DNA of 42,289 bases. Origin: Acidimicrobiales bacterium. Lineage in GTDB: Bacteria > Actinomycetota > Acidimicrobiia > Acidimicrobiales > MedAcidi-G1. The stretch lies in the NCBI GenBank assembly GCA_016845305.1, contig JAERSW010000134.1:1-42289 (forward strand), given 5' to 3'. Below, one piece after another: positions 33,819 through 42,289 of the stretch. A program made the translations under genes and the position numbers. The notes beneath the pieces were generated by a model, which ran no database searches, was not told the origin of the DNA, and saw only the letters and a program-made list of their open reading frames with translations. Numbering within the stretch: position 1 is the stretch's first letter; the number at the start of each line of letters is the position of its first letter.

Positions 33819-34633
33819 TCAGGACTGGGCGGCGGCCAGCCCCTCCTCGTCGCCCAGGTAGGCGGCGATGACCGCCGGATCCTGCTGGACGTCGGCGGGC
33901 ACGCCCTCGGCGATCTTCTGGCCGAAGTCCAGCACCAGCACCCGGTCGGCGATGTCCATGACCAGACCCATGTCGTGCTCCACGAGGATCATCGAGATGC
34001 CCAGTTCCTCGCGGATGTCGAGGATGAACCGGGCCATGTCCTCGGTCTCCTCGAGGTTCATGCCGGCCACCGGCTCGTCCAGCAGCAGCAGTTCGGGCTC
34101 CATGGCCAGGGCCCGACCCAACTCGACGCGCTTCTGGAAGCCGTAGGGCAGCAGGGCCACGGGGTGCTTGCGCCACTGCTCGATCTCGAGGAAGTCGATG
34201 ATGTCCTCGACGGCCTTCCGATTGGCCATCTCCTCCTTCTTGGCCGCCCCGAACCACCAGGACCCGGCCAGCCACGAGGTCCGCATGCGGATGTGGCGAC
34301 CCAGCAGGAGGTTCTCGAGCACCGTCATGTGCGGGAAGAGCTCGATGTTCTGGAAGGTCCGGGCGATGCCCCGCTCGGCCACCCGGTCGGGGCGGTCGCC
34401 CATGATGGACTCGCCCTTCCACCGGATGTCGCCTTCCTGGGGCCGGTACACCTGGCTGATGCAGTTGAAGATCGAGGTCTTGCCGGCCCCGTTGGGACCG
34501 ATGATGGCGAACAGCTCCTCGGCACCGACGCGGAAGGACACGTCGGTGACGGCCTTGACGCCCTTGAACGACAGGCTGATGGCGTCGACGTCCAGCAGCG
34601 CGTTGTCGAGTCGCCGCTCGGAGGGGTCCGGGC

Positions 34634-34637
<4 letters not shown>
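33819..34637 (-). CDS. livG: Branched-chain amino acid-type ABC transporter ATPase LivG
   Basis: 272-residue LivG-type ATPase. Walker A GPNGAGKT (47-54), Q-loop FQNIELFPHMTV, signature in the LivG variant form LLPYGFQKRVELGRAL, Walker B LLLLDEPVAGMN, H-loop VEHDM, and the C-terminal LDFGQKIAEGVPADVQQDPAVIAAYLG that is diagnostic of LivG. The extra insert HIRMRTSWLAGSWWFGAAKKEEM is usual for the family. The ATG at 34637 overlaps the livF stop (ATGA); a GTG at 34646 is an alternative. Confidence 0.93.
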
Positions 34638-35428
<791 letters not shown>

Positions 35429-35492
35429 CGACGGCCCTTCTCGGGTGGCCTTCGGGCAAAGGCCGGTTCGTGGTTCGGACGGTGGTGGCGGT

Positions 35493-35520
35493 GGGGGCGG
35501 CCGGCGGACCGGCCGCCCCC
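35493..35520 (-). terminator. Intra-operon GC hairpin between binding protein and livF
   Basis: Perfect 12-bp stem (35493-35504 with 35509-35520) and tetraloop, 38 bp after the binding-protein stop. Without a T-run it is more likely an attenuating or 3'-end-protecting hairpin than a full terminator. Confidence 0.55.
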
Positions 35521-35558
35521 TCCGTCACGTCGCGGTCCCCCTCAGGGGACCGACGGGA

Positions 35559-37871
35559 TCAGCTCGCCGAGAAGCAGGCCCCGTCGTACTCGTGCGCCGC
35601 AGCGACGGAGCCCATGTAGGACTCCTCGAGCAGCACCGAACCGAGGCTTCCGCCCTCGGTGATGGTCGCCTCGGGCGTGTAGATCGACGTGTCCAGCGTG
35701 AACAGCACGCTGCTCTTGACGACGTTCTCACCCGCGGTGCCACTCCAGCTCTGGTTCGGCGTGAGGCCGCCATAGTCGATGCTGACCTCGTTGGCGGCAG
35801 CCACGACCCCGGCACGGGTCATGTCCTTGTTCTTGGCCGCCTGCTCCAGGATCTGGTGTGCGGCCATGGCCTCCAGCCAGCCGATGACGTAGGAGTCGGA
35901 GATGACGCCGTCCGGACGGGCGGCCAGCATCTCCTGCTCCATCTCGACCATGCCCGGCGAGGCGCTCGAGCCCCACGTCAGGTTGTAGGTCGACACGAGG
36001 TAGTTGGCCTCGAGGTACGGCGCCAGTGGCGTGGCCAGCAGCACCGGGTTGTACGACGGGCTGTTGCCCGACCACACGGCCTGGAAGCCCTGGGCGGCGG
36101 CACCACCCATGATCTCCGCGGTCAGGCCCGGCGACGAGGTCAGCCACACCATGTTGGCGCCCGACTCGACCAGGCCGGTGATGACCGGGGTCTGGTCGGC
36201 GCCGGGAATGATGGCGGCCTCGCCGTCGTAGACGACCTCGATGCCGAGGGCCTCGGCGGCCATCTTGGCGCCCACGGCGCCGTCCTGGCCGTACTCGCCG
36301 GGGAACGAGATGACGGCCAGCTTGGGCTCACCGTCGATCATGTTGGCGGCGATGTACTCGACGCCGTTCATGCCCTCGTAGCAGTAGTTGGTGCCGTTCT
36401 CGAAGACGTTGGCGCCGTACTCCGCGTCCGGCCAACCCGAGTACCACGACAGCGGCACGGCGGCCAGGTCATCCTCGACCAGCATCTCGGAGATGGCCGC
36501 GGTGTGCGGCGACCCGGTGCTGTTGGAGAGGATGACGACGCCGTCGGCGCCGGTGTCGCGCATGGCCTCGTAGCGCTCGAGGTGGGTGGCCACGTCGTAG
36601 GCGTTGTCGAGCACGACGAACTCCACCTGCTTGCCGTCGATGCCGCCGTTGGCGTTCACCATGTCCCAGTAGACGCTCTGGGCGTCCACGATCTGGGTGG
36701 TGAGCGACGCGAACCGACCGCTCAGGTCGGCGATGGCGCCGACCCGGATGGTGGTGTCGGTGACACCGTGGTCATAGGCCGACGGGACGACCACGACCTC
36801 GACGTCGCTGATGGCCTCGAGGAACGAGGTGTTGACGAACGCGTCGTAGGAGTCGAGTGCCTCGGGGATCTCGCCCTGCTCGACGAAGAAGTCCATCTGC
36901 TGCTTCATCACGTCCTGGACGGTGCCGCCCAGCCACGCGTCGGACAGCTGGGTGGCCCGATCCGGGAACGAGAACATGTCCAGGAGGGCGTTGGAGCCCT
37001 CGACGGTCATGCCCGCCGCCTCGGCGATGCTGGCCTCCATCGAACCCCGGTCACCCGCGTAGGCCGCGTTGGCCTCCTCGGTGACCTGCAGGAACGTCTC
37101 CACCACGTCGGGGTGGTCGACGCCGAACTGGGTCGGGATCGAGATGATGTCGAACACGCGGATCCCGATGTCCTCCTGCTCGCCACCGGTCATCACCAGG
37201 TTGCCGCCGGCAGCCAGCATCGACAGGACGCCGCCACCGAACGCGCACGCCATGGCCACGTCACCGCTCTCGAAGGCGGCCACCGCAGCGGCACCACCGT
37301 CGGACGGCACGTGCTCGAAGCTGTCCAACGGCACCCCGAGATGGCCCAGCATCTTGAGCAGCTTGTAGTGGGTCACGTTGCCGACCGGCGCGTACACCTT
37401 CTGACCCGCCAGGGTCTCGGCCGCGTTCGCCGCCGTCACCCCGTAGTCCGGGTGCGCCACACAGTTGTCGGCGTCCGCGTAGCTCACGGCCACGCCGACG
37501 ATCTCCAGCTCGGAACCGGACGTCACGAAGTTCGCGAACGGCGTCAGGCCCTGCGAGTACGCGATGTCGATGTCGCCGGCCTCCATGGCCAAGGCCATGT
37601 CGCCACCGGAACCGAACGAATGCCAGTTCACGGTCATGCCCAGCGCAGCGTCATAGGTCTGCTCGATCTGGGCGACCTGGTTGGCCGTCGGCCACTCCAG
37701 GAAGTACGCCACGTTCAACTCGGAGAGCGACGCGGCCGGAGCCTCGGTCGCCGCCGGAGCGGCCGTGGTCGCCGGAGCGGCGTCACCGCCCCCGTCGTCG
37801 TCGCTGCCACAGGCCGCGGCGACCATCGTCAGCGTCAGCAACAGTGCCAACACCCTGGTCAATCGCTTCAT
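35559..37871 (-). CDS. Fused dual substrate-binding lipoprotein (TauA-type domain + LivJ-type domain)
   Basis: 770-residue lipoprotein with two different binding-protein folds in one chain. Signal peptide MKRLTRVLALLLTLTMVAAAC with lipid Cys21, Ala/Thr/Pro linker to about 50, then residues 52-355 resemble taurine/nitrate-type SBPs (LNVAYFLEWPTANQVAQIEQTYDAALG, GDIDIAYSQGLTPF). A short linker (356-372) leads to residues 373-770, a type I LivJ/Peripla_BP_6 domain (TTIRVGAIADLSGRFASLTTQIVDAQ, NANGGIDGKQVEF). There is no second signal peptide, and the frame is continuous. It sits inside the liv operon where a single LivJ-type SBP is normal. Both domains look complete. ATG 37871 follows an AGGGGAAA site. 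Confidence 0.87.
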   Translation of the reverse strand: MKRLTRVLALLLTLTMVAAACGSDDDGGGDAAPATTAAPAATEAPAASLSELNVAYFLEWPTANQVAQIEQTYDAALGMTVNWHSFGSGGDMALAMEAGDIDIAYSQGLTPFANFVTSGSELEIVGVAVSYADADNCVAHPDYGVTAANAAETLAGQKVYAPVGNVTHYKLLKMLGHLGVPLDSFEHVPSDGGAAAVAAFESGDVAMACAFGGGVLSMLAAGGNLVMTGGEQEDIGIRVFDIISIPTQFGVDHPDVVETFLQVTEEANAAYAGDRGSMEASIAEAAGMTVEGSNALLDMFSFPDRATQLSDAWLGGTVQDVMKQQMDFFVEQGEIPEALDSYDAFVNTSFLEAISDVEVVVVPSAYDHGVTDTTIRVGAIADLSGRFASLTTQIVDAQSVYWDMVNANGGIDGKQVEFVVLDNAYDVATHLERYEAMRDTGADGVVILSNSTGSPHTAAISEMLVEDDLAAVPLSWYSGWPDAEYGANVFENGTNYCYEGMNGVEYIAANMIDGEPKLAVISFPGEYGQDGAVGAKMAAEALGIEVVYDGEAAIIPGADQTPVITGLVESGANMVWLTSSPGLTAEIMGGAAAQGFQAVWSGNSPSYNPVLLATPLAPYLEANYLVSTYNLTWGSSASPGMVEMEQEMLAARPDGVISDSYVIGWLEAMAAHQILEQAAKNKDMTRAGVVAAANEVSIDYGGLTPNQSWSGTAGENVVKSSVLFTLDTSIYTPEATITEGGSLGSVLLEESYMGSVAAAHEYDGACFSAS

Positions 37872-37936
37872 GTCAGGTTTCCCCTCACTTGTCGGTACCC
37901 GCCCCCCGGGGACGAGATCTGTCGGTGGGCGGCGGT

Positions 37937-39190
37937 TCAGTAACTGAACGGCCAGCCCTTCCAGTAGTTGCGGACCTTGATCCAGATGCCGTACATGCCG
38001 AGTGGTTCGAACAACAGGAACACGATGATCAGCCCGCCGTAGATGATCTCGTCCAGGGCGCTGGCGGGCAAGGGGTAACCGAGCGCGGTCTCTGCCACCG
38101 AGATCAGACCACCATCGCCGCTCCCGCGGCTGATGACCAGGTCGAAGACCGGCGAGAACAGCCCGTCTCCCTCGGCCTGATGCTTTGCCCAGTCGACGAT
38201 CTCCTCGACGAAGCGGTGCGACATGACCACGAAGAAGCACCCCATGAAGACGCCGGAGATGCGTCCCATGCCGCCGATGAGGAGGGCGGCCAGGAAGGTC
38301 ACCGAAGCCCGCAGGCTCCACTGCTCGGGGGGGATCTGGCCCACGAACGAGGCGAAGAGGGCGCCAGAGACACCGGCGTAGAACGACGAGATGGCGAAGG
38401 CCGTTGTCTTGTACCGGTACTCGGGCACGCCCATGATCTCCGCCGCGATGTCCCGGTCGCGGATGGCCGCGAGCGCCCGTCCGGTCCGGGTCCGCCCGAG
38501 GTTGACGGCGAACCAGGCCATGAGGAGCACGAGGCCCAGCATGAGGAAGTAGGTCTTCTGGTGCTTCGTGACGTCGAACCACAGCCAGTGGCCGTCGCGG
38601 GAGAAGTCGATGAACGCCGACTCCTCCTTCCAGAGGCGCATCTCGAGGCGGGGCCACTTGCGGCCCAGGTCGCCGGGCCCGGCGATCTCCGGGAAGACCC
38701 TCGACAGGTGGAGGCCGATGAAGATGAGGCCGAGGGTCACGATGCCGAGGTAGAGGCCACGCACCCGCACGGCGGTGGGCGCCACGGCGATGCCCACCGC
38801 AGCGGCCACCACGCCGGCGGCCGGCAGCCACACCCACATGGGCAGGCCCCAGCCCCACAGATTGGCCGACGACTTCCCGCCCACCAGGACCGCCGTGTAG
38901 GCGCCCACGCCACCGAAGAAGGCGTGGCCCAGGGACAACTGCCCGGCCAGGCCACTCAGGATGTGCAGGCCCAGGGCGCCGATCGTGAAGATCAGCATCC
39001 TGTTCACCAGGCGCAGCCACACGCTGTCACCGAGGAAGCGGACCACCGGGATCTGGTCGACGACCCACAGGTCGAACGGCATCAGCACGAGGACGACCAG
39101 GAACAGGCCCAAGAGGACCTTCTTGGTCGCGGTCGGGAAGAGCTTCGTCTCCGCCTCGTACGAGGTGTAGAGGTTGGGCCGGCCCCTCAT
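37937..39190 (-). CDS. livM: Branched-chain amino acid-type ABC permease LivM
   Basis: 417-residue permease with about ten membrane segments. LivM marks are LGLHILSGLAGQLSLGHAFFGGVGAYTAVLV and GRTRTGRALAAIRDRDIAAEIMGVPEYRYKTTAFAISSFYAGVSGALFA. An insert of about 60 residues (DLGRKWPRLEMRLWKEESAFIDFSRDGHWLWFDVT) lies between membrane segments in the middle, and a second insert (KHQAEGDGLFSPVFDLVISRGSGDGG) lies near the end; these occur in relatives linked to acyl-CoA ligases. ATG 39190 overlaps the livH stop (ATGA). Confidence 0.92.
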   Translation of the reverse strand: MRGRPNLYTSYEAETKLFPTATKKVLLGLFLVVLVLMPFDLWVVDQIPVVRFLGDSVWLRLVNRMLIFTIGALGLHILSGLAGQLSLGHAFFGGVGAYTAVLVGGKSSANLWGWGLPMWVWLPAAGVVAAAVGIAVAPTAVRVRGLYLGIVTLGLIFIGLHLSRVFPEIAGPGDLGRKWPRLEMRLWKEESAFIDFSRDGHWLWFDVTKHQKTYFLMLGLVLLMAWFAVNLGRTRTGRALAAIRDRDIAAEIMGVPEYRYKTTAFAISSFYAGVSGALFASFVGQIPPEQWSLRASVTFLAALLIGGMGRISGVFMGCFFVVMSHRFVEEIVDWAKHQAEGDGLFSPVFDLVISRGSGDGGLISVAETALGYPLPASALDEIIYGGLIIVFLLFEPLGMYGIWIKVRNYWKGWPFSY

Positions 39191-40170
39191 ACCCGGCGCA
39201 CCTCCTCGGTGCCGAACATGCCGTAGGGCCGGATGAGGAGGCCGATCAGCATCACGACGTAGGGCACGACCTGCTGGTACCCGTACCCGAGGATCGAGGC
39301 GTGGTCGGCCAGGTACTGGCCGGCGAACACCTCGGCGAAGCCGATGATGAGGCCACCGACGAGGGCGCCGACCACCGAGTCGAGGCCGCCGAGCACCACG
39401 GCCGGCAGGGCCCGGAACACGAAGAAGGCGCCGTCACGGCTGGCCACGCCGGACGGCCCCCACGGTGCCATGGAGGCGAAGATGCCGGACAGGGCGGCGA
39501 TGGCCGCCCCCACGCCCCAGGAGATGGCGAACACCCGCCCGACGTTGATGCCCTGGGCGAGGGCCGCTTCCTGGTCGAAGGCGGTGGCCCGCATGGCGAC
39601 GCCGGCCCGGGTCTTGAAGAACCGCCACGTCCACAGGAACGCCGCGCCGGCCATGACGATGGCCGCCAGGTACGACCAGGCCACGATGGCCCCGCCGATC
39701 CGGAACGAGTCGGTTCCCCACGGCACGGCCAGCACCCGGGGCGTGAGGTGCACGGCGTCCACGGCGATGATGGTGATGACCACCTCGAGGCCGAGGGTGA
39801 CCATGGCCATGGTGAAGTGCGGTTGGCCGATGAGCGGCCGGATGGTGAGGCGTTCGACGACCAGCCCGATGGCGGCCGTCATGCCGGCGGCCAGCACCAC
39901 GGCCAGGCACCAGTGGAGCCACGTGGGGCCGCCCAGCCACCGGCCGGGCACGTCCCAGTCCACGAACACCATGGACAGGAACCAGGTTCCCGCGAGGGCC
40001 ATGGCGCCCTCGGCGAAGTTGACCGTCTGGGTGGCCTTGAAGATGAGCACGAAGCTCAGGGCCAGGAGGGCGTACAGCGAGCCGAGGGCGGCTCCCCGGA
40101 AGAAGGTCTGGACGAAGGTGTCGACGGCGTTGGCGGCCAGCACCACCGGGCCGAGGACCACGGCGGTCAC
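39187..40170 (-). CDS. livH: Branched-chain amino acid-type ABC permease LivH
   Basis: 327-residue permease with about eight membrane segments. LivH marks are FFRGAALGSLYALLALSFVLIFKATQTVNFAEGAMALAG and FFKTRAGVAMRATAFDQEAALAQGINVGRVFAISWGVGAAIAALSG, then ALPAVVLGGLDSVVGALVGGLIIG. GTG 40170 overlaps the ligase stop (GTGA), so translation is coupled to it. Confidence 0.92.
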   Translation of the reverse strand: MTAVVLGPVVLAANAVDTFVQTFFRGAALGSLYALLALSFVLIFKATQTVNFAEGAMALAGTWFLSMVFVDWDVPGRWLGGPTWLHWCLAVVLAAGMTAAIGLVVERLTIRPLIGQPHFTMAMVTLGLEVVITIIAVDAVHLTPRVLAVPWGTDSFRIGGAIVAWSYLAAIVMAGAAFLWTWRFFKTRAGVAMRATAFDQEAALAQGINVGRVFAISWGVGAAIAALSGIFASMAPWGPSGVASRDGAFFVFRALPAVVLGGLDSVVGALVGGLIIGFAEVFAGQYLADHASILGYGYQQVVPYVVMLIGLLIRPYGMFGTEEVRRV

Positions 40171-42050
40171 GCGTACATCTCCTCGATGAGCTCGCCGAAC
40201 ATGTCCTCCATGGCGGAGCGCTTGAGCTTCTGCGTGGCGGTCAGCTCGCCGTCCTCGTGGTCGAGTTCCTTGGGGATCATCCGGAACTTCTTGATGGTCT
40301 CCACCGAGGCGAACTTCTCGTTGGTCTCGTTCACCACCCCCTGGATGAGCTCCAGCACCTCGGGCTTCTCGCCCAGGTCGCGGTAGGTCGTGTAGGGGAC
40401 GCCCTGGCGCAGGGCCCAGTTGCCGACGGTGTCCAGCTCGATGCCGACCAGGGCGGTCAGGAACCTCCGGCGGTCGCCGATGACCATGGCCTCCTTGACG
40501 TACGGCGAGGCCTTGAGCGTGTTCTCGATCTCCGACGGCGAGATGTTCTTGCCGCCCGACGTGATGATGATGTGCTTGATGCGGTCGACGATGCGCACGT
40601 GGGTGCCGTCCACCCACTCGCCCACGTCGCCGGTCCTGAGCCAGCCGTCGTCGGTGAAGGTCTCGGCGGTCTGCTCGGGCTTGTTCCAGTAGCCGGCGAA
40701 CACGCCCGGGTGCCTGACCTGGATCTCGCCCGTCTCCTCGTCGATCCGGAAGTGCGAGTCGGGCAGGTCCATGCCCCCGAACGGCTCGCCCACCGTGCCC
40801 AACTTCATCCGGCCCGGGACGTTGATGGTGGCGATGGCCGAGTTCTCGGTCATGCCGTACAACTCGTAGACCGGCACCCCGATCCCGGTGAAGAACTCCA
40901 GGATCTCCGGGGCGATGGGGGCCGCACCGGTCCCGGCCCACTTGCAGCGACGCATGCCGATGCGCTCCAGCAGGGCCCGGAAGACCAGGGGTCGGCCGAT
41001 GGCGTCGAGGATTCGGCTCTTGAACGTATGGAGTCCGCCGTTGGCCACCTTCTCCCGGCCGATTGCCGTGGCCAGTCGGAGGCCGAACCGCCACCACAAC
41101 CGCTTGAACGGGGTGGCGTCACTGGCCCGGATCATCACGCCGGCGTGGATCTTCTCCCAGATGCGGGGCACGGCGAAGAACAGGGTGGGCTGGACCTCGC
41201 GCAGGTTGGCCTGCACGGTGTCGATGGACTCGGCGAAGTTGACCGTGAGGCCCATCTCGGCCACGTGGAAGGTGGAGAAGATGCGTTCGGCCACGTGGCA
41301 CAGCGGCAGGTAGCAGAGGATCTCGTCGTCCATGCTGGGCATGAAGCCCTCGCGGAGGGTGGGATGGCGGAACAACGACATGGAATAGGTGACGTTGCGG
41401 TGGGTGAGCATCGCCCCCTTGGGAGGCCCGGTGGTCCCCGACGTGTAGACGAGCGTCATCCCGTCGTCCCACCTCGCCTCGGACATCGTCTCCTCGACCG
41501 CACCCGGATGGACCGCCCGGTGCTCACGCCCCATGGCCAGGAAGTCCTCCCAGTCCAGCAGGCGGTCGTCGTCGTAGCGGCGCACGCCCCGCGGCTCGCA
41601 GTAGAGGATCCGACGAACGTTCGCGACCTCGGCCCGGTCGATCTCGAGCACCCGGTCGACCTGTTCCTGGTCCTCGGCCAGGTGGACCACCGACCCGCAG
41701 TCGGTCAGGAGGTACTCCACCTCTGCGGTCGGGTTGGTCGGGTAGAAGCCGACGGTGATGCCCCGCACGGCGATGGTGGCGAAGTCCAGGATCATCCACT
41801 CCGGGCGGTTCTCGGCCTGGATGGACACCCGGTCGCCCACCTCGACGCCGAGGGCCAGCAGGCCGTGGGCGGCGTCGAGCACCAACTCCCAGACCTCGGC
41901 CGCCGTGGACTCCTTCCACACGCCGAAGTCCTTCTCGCGCATGACCACGTGGTCGGGGGTGTCCACGGCATGGCCGTACATCTGGGCGGCGAGCGTCGGG
42001 ACCTGGTAGGCCGCGACGCCAGTAGTGGCCGCCGAGATCGTCGCCGTCAT
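40167..42050 (-). CDS. Long-chain fatty acid--CoA ligase (AMP-binding)
   Basis: 627-residue ANL-superfamily enzyme of the long-chain acyl-CoA synthetase group. The phosphate-binding loop is LVYTSGTTGPPKGAML (200-215); further core motifs are YGMTENSAIATIN, GWLRTGDVGEWVDG, IVDRIKHIIITSGGKNISPSEIEN (hinge and A8) and TATQKLKR near the end (catalytic Lys region). It activates a carboxylate with ATP and CoA. First gene of an operon with LivHMGF, a common pairing in actinobacteria that suggests import of a carboxylated compound followed by CoA activation. ATG 42050. Confidence 0.92.
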   Translation of the reverse strand: MTATISAATTGVAAYQVPTLAAQMYGHAVDTPDHVVMREKDFGVWKESTAAEVWELVLDAAHGLLALGVEVGDRVSIQAENRPEWMILDFATIAVRGITVGFYPTNPTAEVEYLLTDCGSVVHLAEDQEQVDRVLEIDRAEVANVRRILYCEPRGVRRYDDDRLLDWEDFLAMGREHRAVHPGAVEETMSEARWDDGMTLVYTSGTTGPPKGAMLTHRNVTYSMSLFRHPTLREGFMPSMDDEILCYLPLCHVAERIFSTFHVAEMGLTVNFAESIDTVQANLREVQPTLFFAVPRIWEKIHAGVMIRASDATPFKRLWWRFGLRLATAIGREKVANGGLHTFKSRILDAIGRPLVFRALLERIGMRRCKWAGTGAAPIAPEILEFFTGIGVPVYELYGMTENSAIATINVPGRMKLGTVGEPFGGMDLPDSHFRIDEETGEIQVRHPGVFAGYWNKPEQTAETFTDDGWLRTGDVGEWVDGTHVRIVDRIKHIIITSGGKNISPSEIENTLKASPYVKEAMVIGDRRRFLTALVGIELDTVGNWALRQGVPYTTYRDLGEKPEVLELIQGVVNETNEKFASVETIKKFRMIPKELDHEDGELTATQKLKRSAMEDMFGELIEEMYA

Positions 42051-42086
42051 GGATTCCCCTCCCCGGCCCCATCGGCCGACCGTCGG

Positions 42087-42116
42087 ACCGTACGCTCCCT
42101 AACGGTCGTTCGTCAA
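42087..42116 (-). promoter_or_regulatory. Promoter of the ligase-liv operon with palindromic operator
   Basis: Minus strand: -35 TTGACG (42116-42111), 18-nt spacer, -10 TACGGT (42092-42087). The spacer contains the near-palindrome AACGGTCGTT (42101-42110), a plausible repressor site. Upstream (42117-42286) I see A/T-rich bases near 42117-42130 and no gene. Confidence 0.5.
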
Positions 42117-42286
42117 TGGTTAAATCATCGGTCGTCCTACGTGACGATCGCCGATGCGTCAGATGACCGCCGGACGGTAGCCCCACCCCCGTGGGGGAGT
42201 CCAACGCCTGCCATGACGTTCTCGTGACGCCCCGACCGACGACCCGGCCACCTGCCGGCACCGATCGGCCTTCGGAGGCCACGACT

Positions 42287-42289
42287 ATG
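42287..42289 (+). CDS. Possible start codon of a divergent gene, cut by window end
   Basis: ATG at the last three bases is preceded by GGAGG (42274-42278) with 8-nt spacing. Only the start codon is inside the window, so the product is unknown and the call rests on the ribosome-binding site alone. Confidence 0.3.

Overview
The window is very GC-rich, dense, mostly polycistronic DNA from a high-GC actinobacterium. Supporting signs are an acyl-CoA carboxylase epsilon subunit (an actinobacterial family), many TetR regulators, frequent GTG starts with GTGA/ATGA/TGATG overlaps, several -10 boxes 6-8 nt before a start codon (leaderless genes), and lipoproteins with TTAAP-type Thr/Pro linkers. The mix of LivHMGF plus acyl-CoA ligase, paired amidohydrolases and methylmalonyl-CoA genes fits an aquatic heterotroph of the class Acidimicrobiia. 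That placement is inference.

Layout. 1-9 kb is housekeeping: the 3' end of a cyclophilin lipoprotein, aat, pccB with accE, a LOG-family protein, a 5'-3' exonuclease with methylmalonyl-CoA epimerase, a gene-poor segment with a DnaA-box cluster, recR-dnaX, tRNA-Ser(GGA), SRP RNA, tadA and tRNA-Ser(CGA). 9-15 kb is accessory: an orphan substrate-binding lipoprotein, then a TetR/TIM-barrel pair divergent from a three-gene operon. The middle gene of that operon is read through an in-frame TGA as a UGSC-family selenoprotein, with a SECIS-like hairpin just after the TGA. 14.6-19 kb holds an SDR and two paralogous amidohydrolases divergent from a TetR gene. 19-20.5 kb is an AbiE-type toxin-antitoxin pair.

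20.6-33.3 kb looks like one functional block: a cytoplasmic SoeA-like molybdoenzyme with a fused FeS/NrfD partner, a TetR regulator, an EamA transporter, a phosphotransacetylase, a TauBC-type ABC permease/ATPase without a binding protein, a class III aminotransferase, and divergently a sarcosine/dimethylglycine-dehydrogenase-like enzyme. An identical 15-bp near-palindrome lies in the TetR gene's promoter and in the aminotransferase/dehydrogenase divergent promoter, so the block is probably co-regulated. The gene set suggests uptake and breakdown of taurine or an N-methylated relative with sulfite oxidation; the sulfoacetaldehyde acetyltransferase (xsc) that this route needs is not in the window.

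33.3-42.2 kb is an acyl-CoA ligase-livHM-binding protein-livFG-marR operon. Its binding protein is an unusual fusion of a TauA-type domain and a LivJ-type domain on one lipoprotein, which could serve both this Liv transporter and the orphan TauBC transporter. A possible divergent gene begins at the last three bases.
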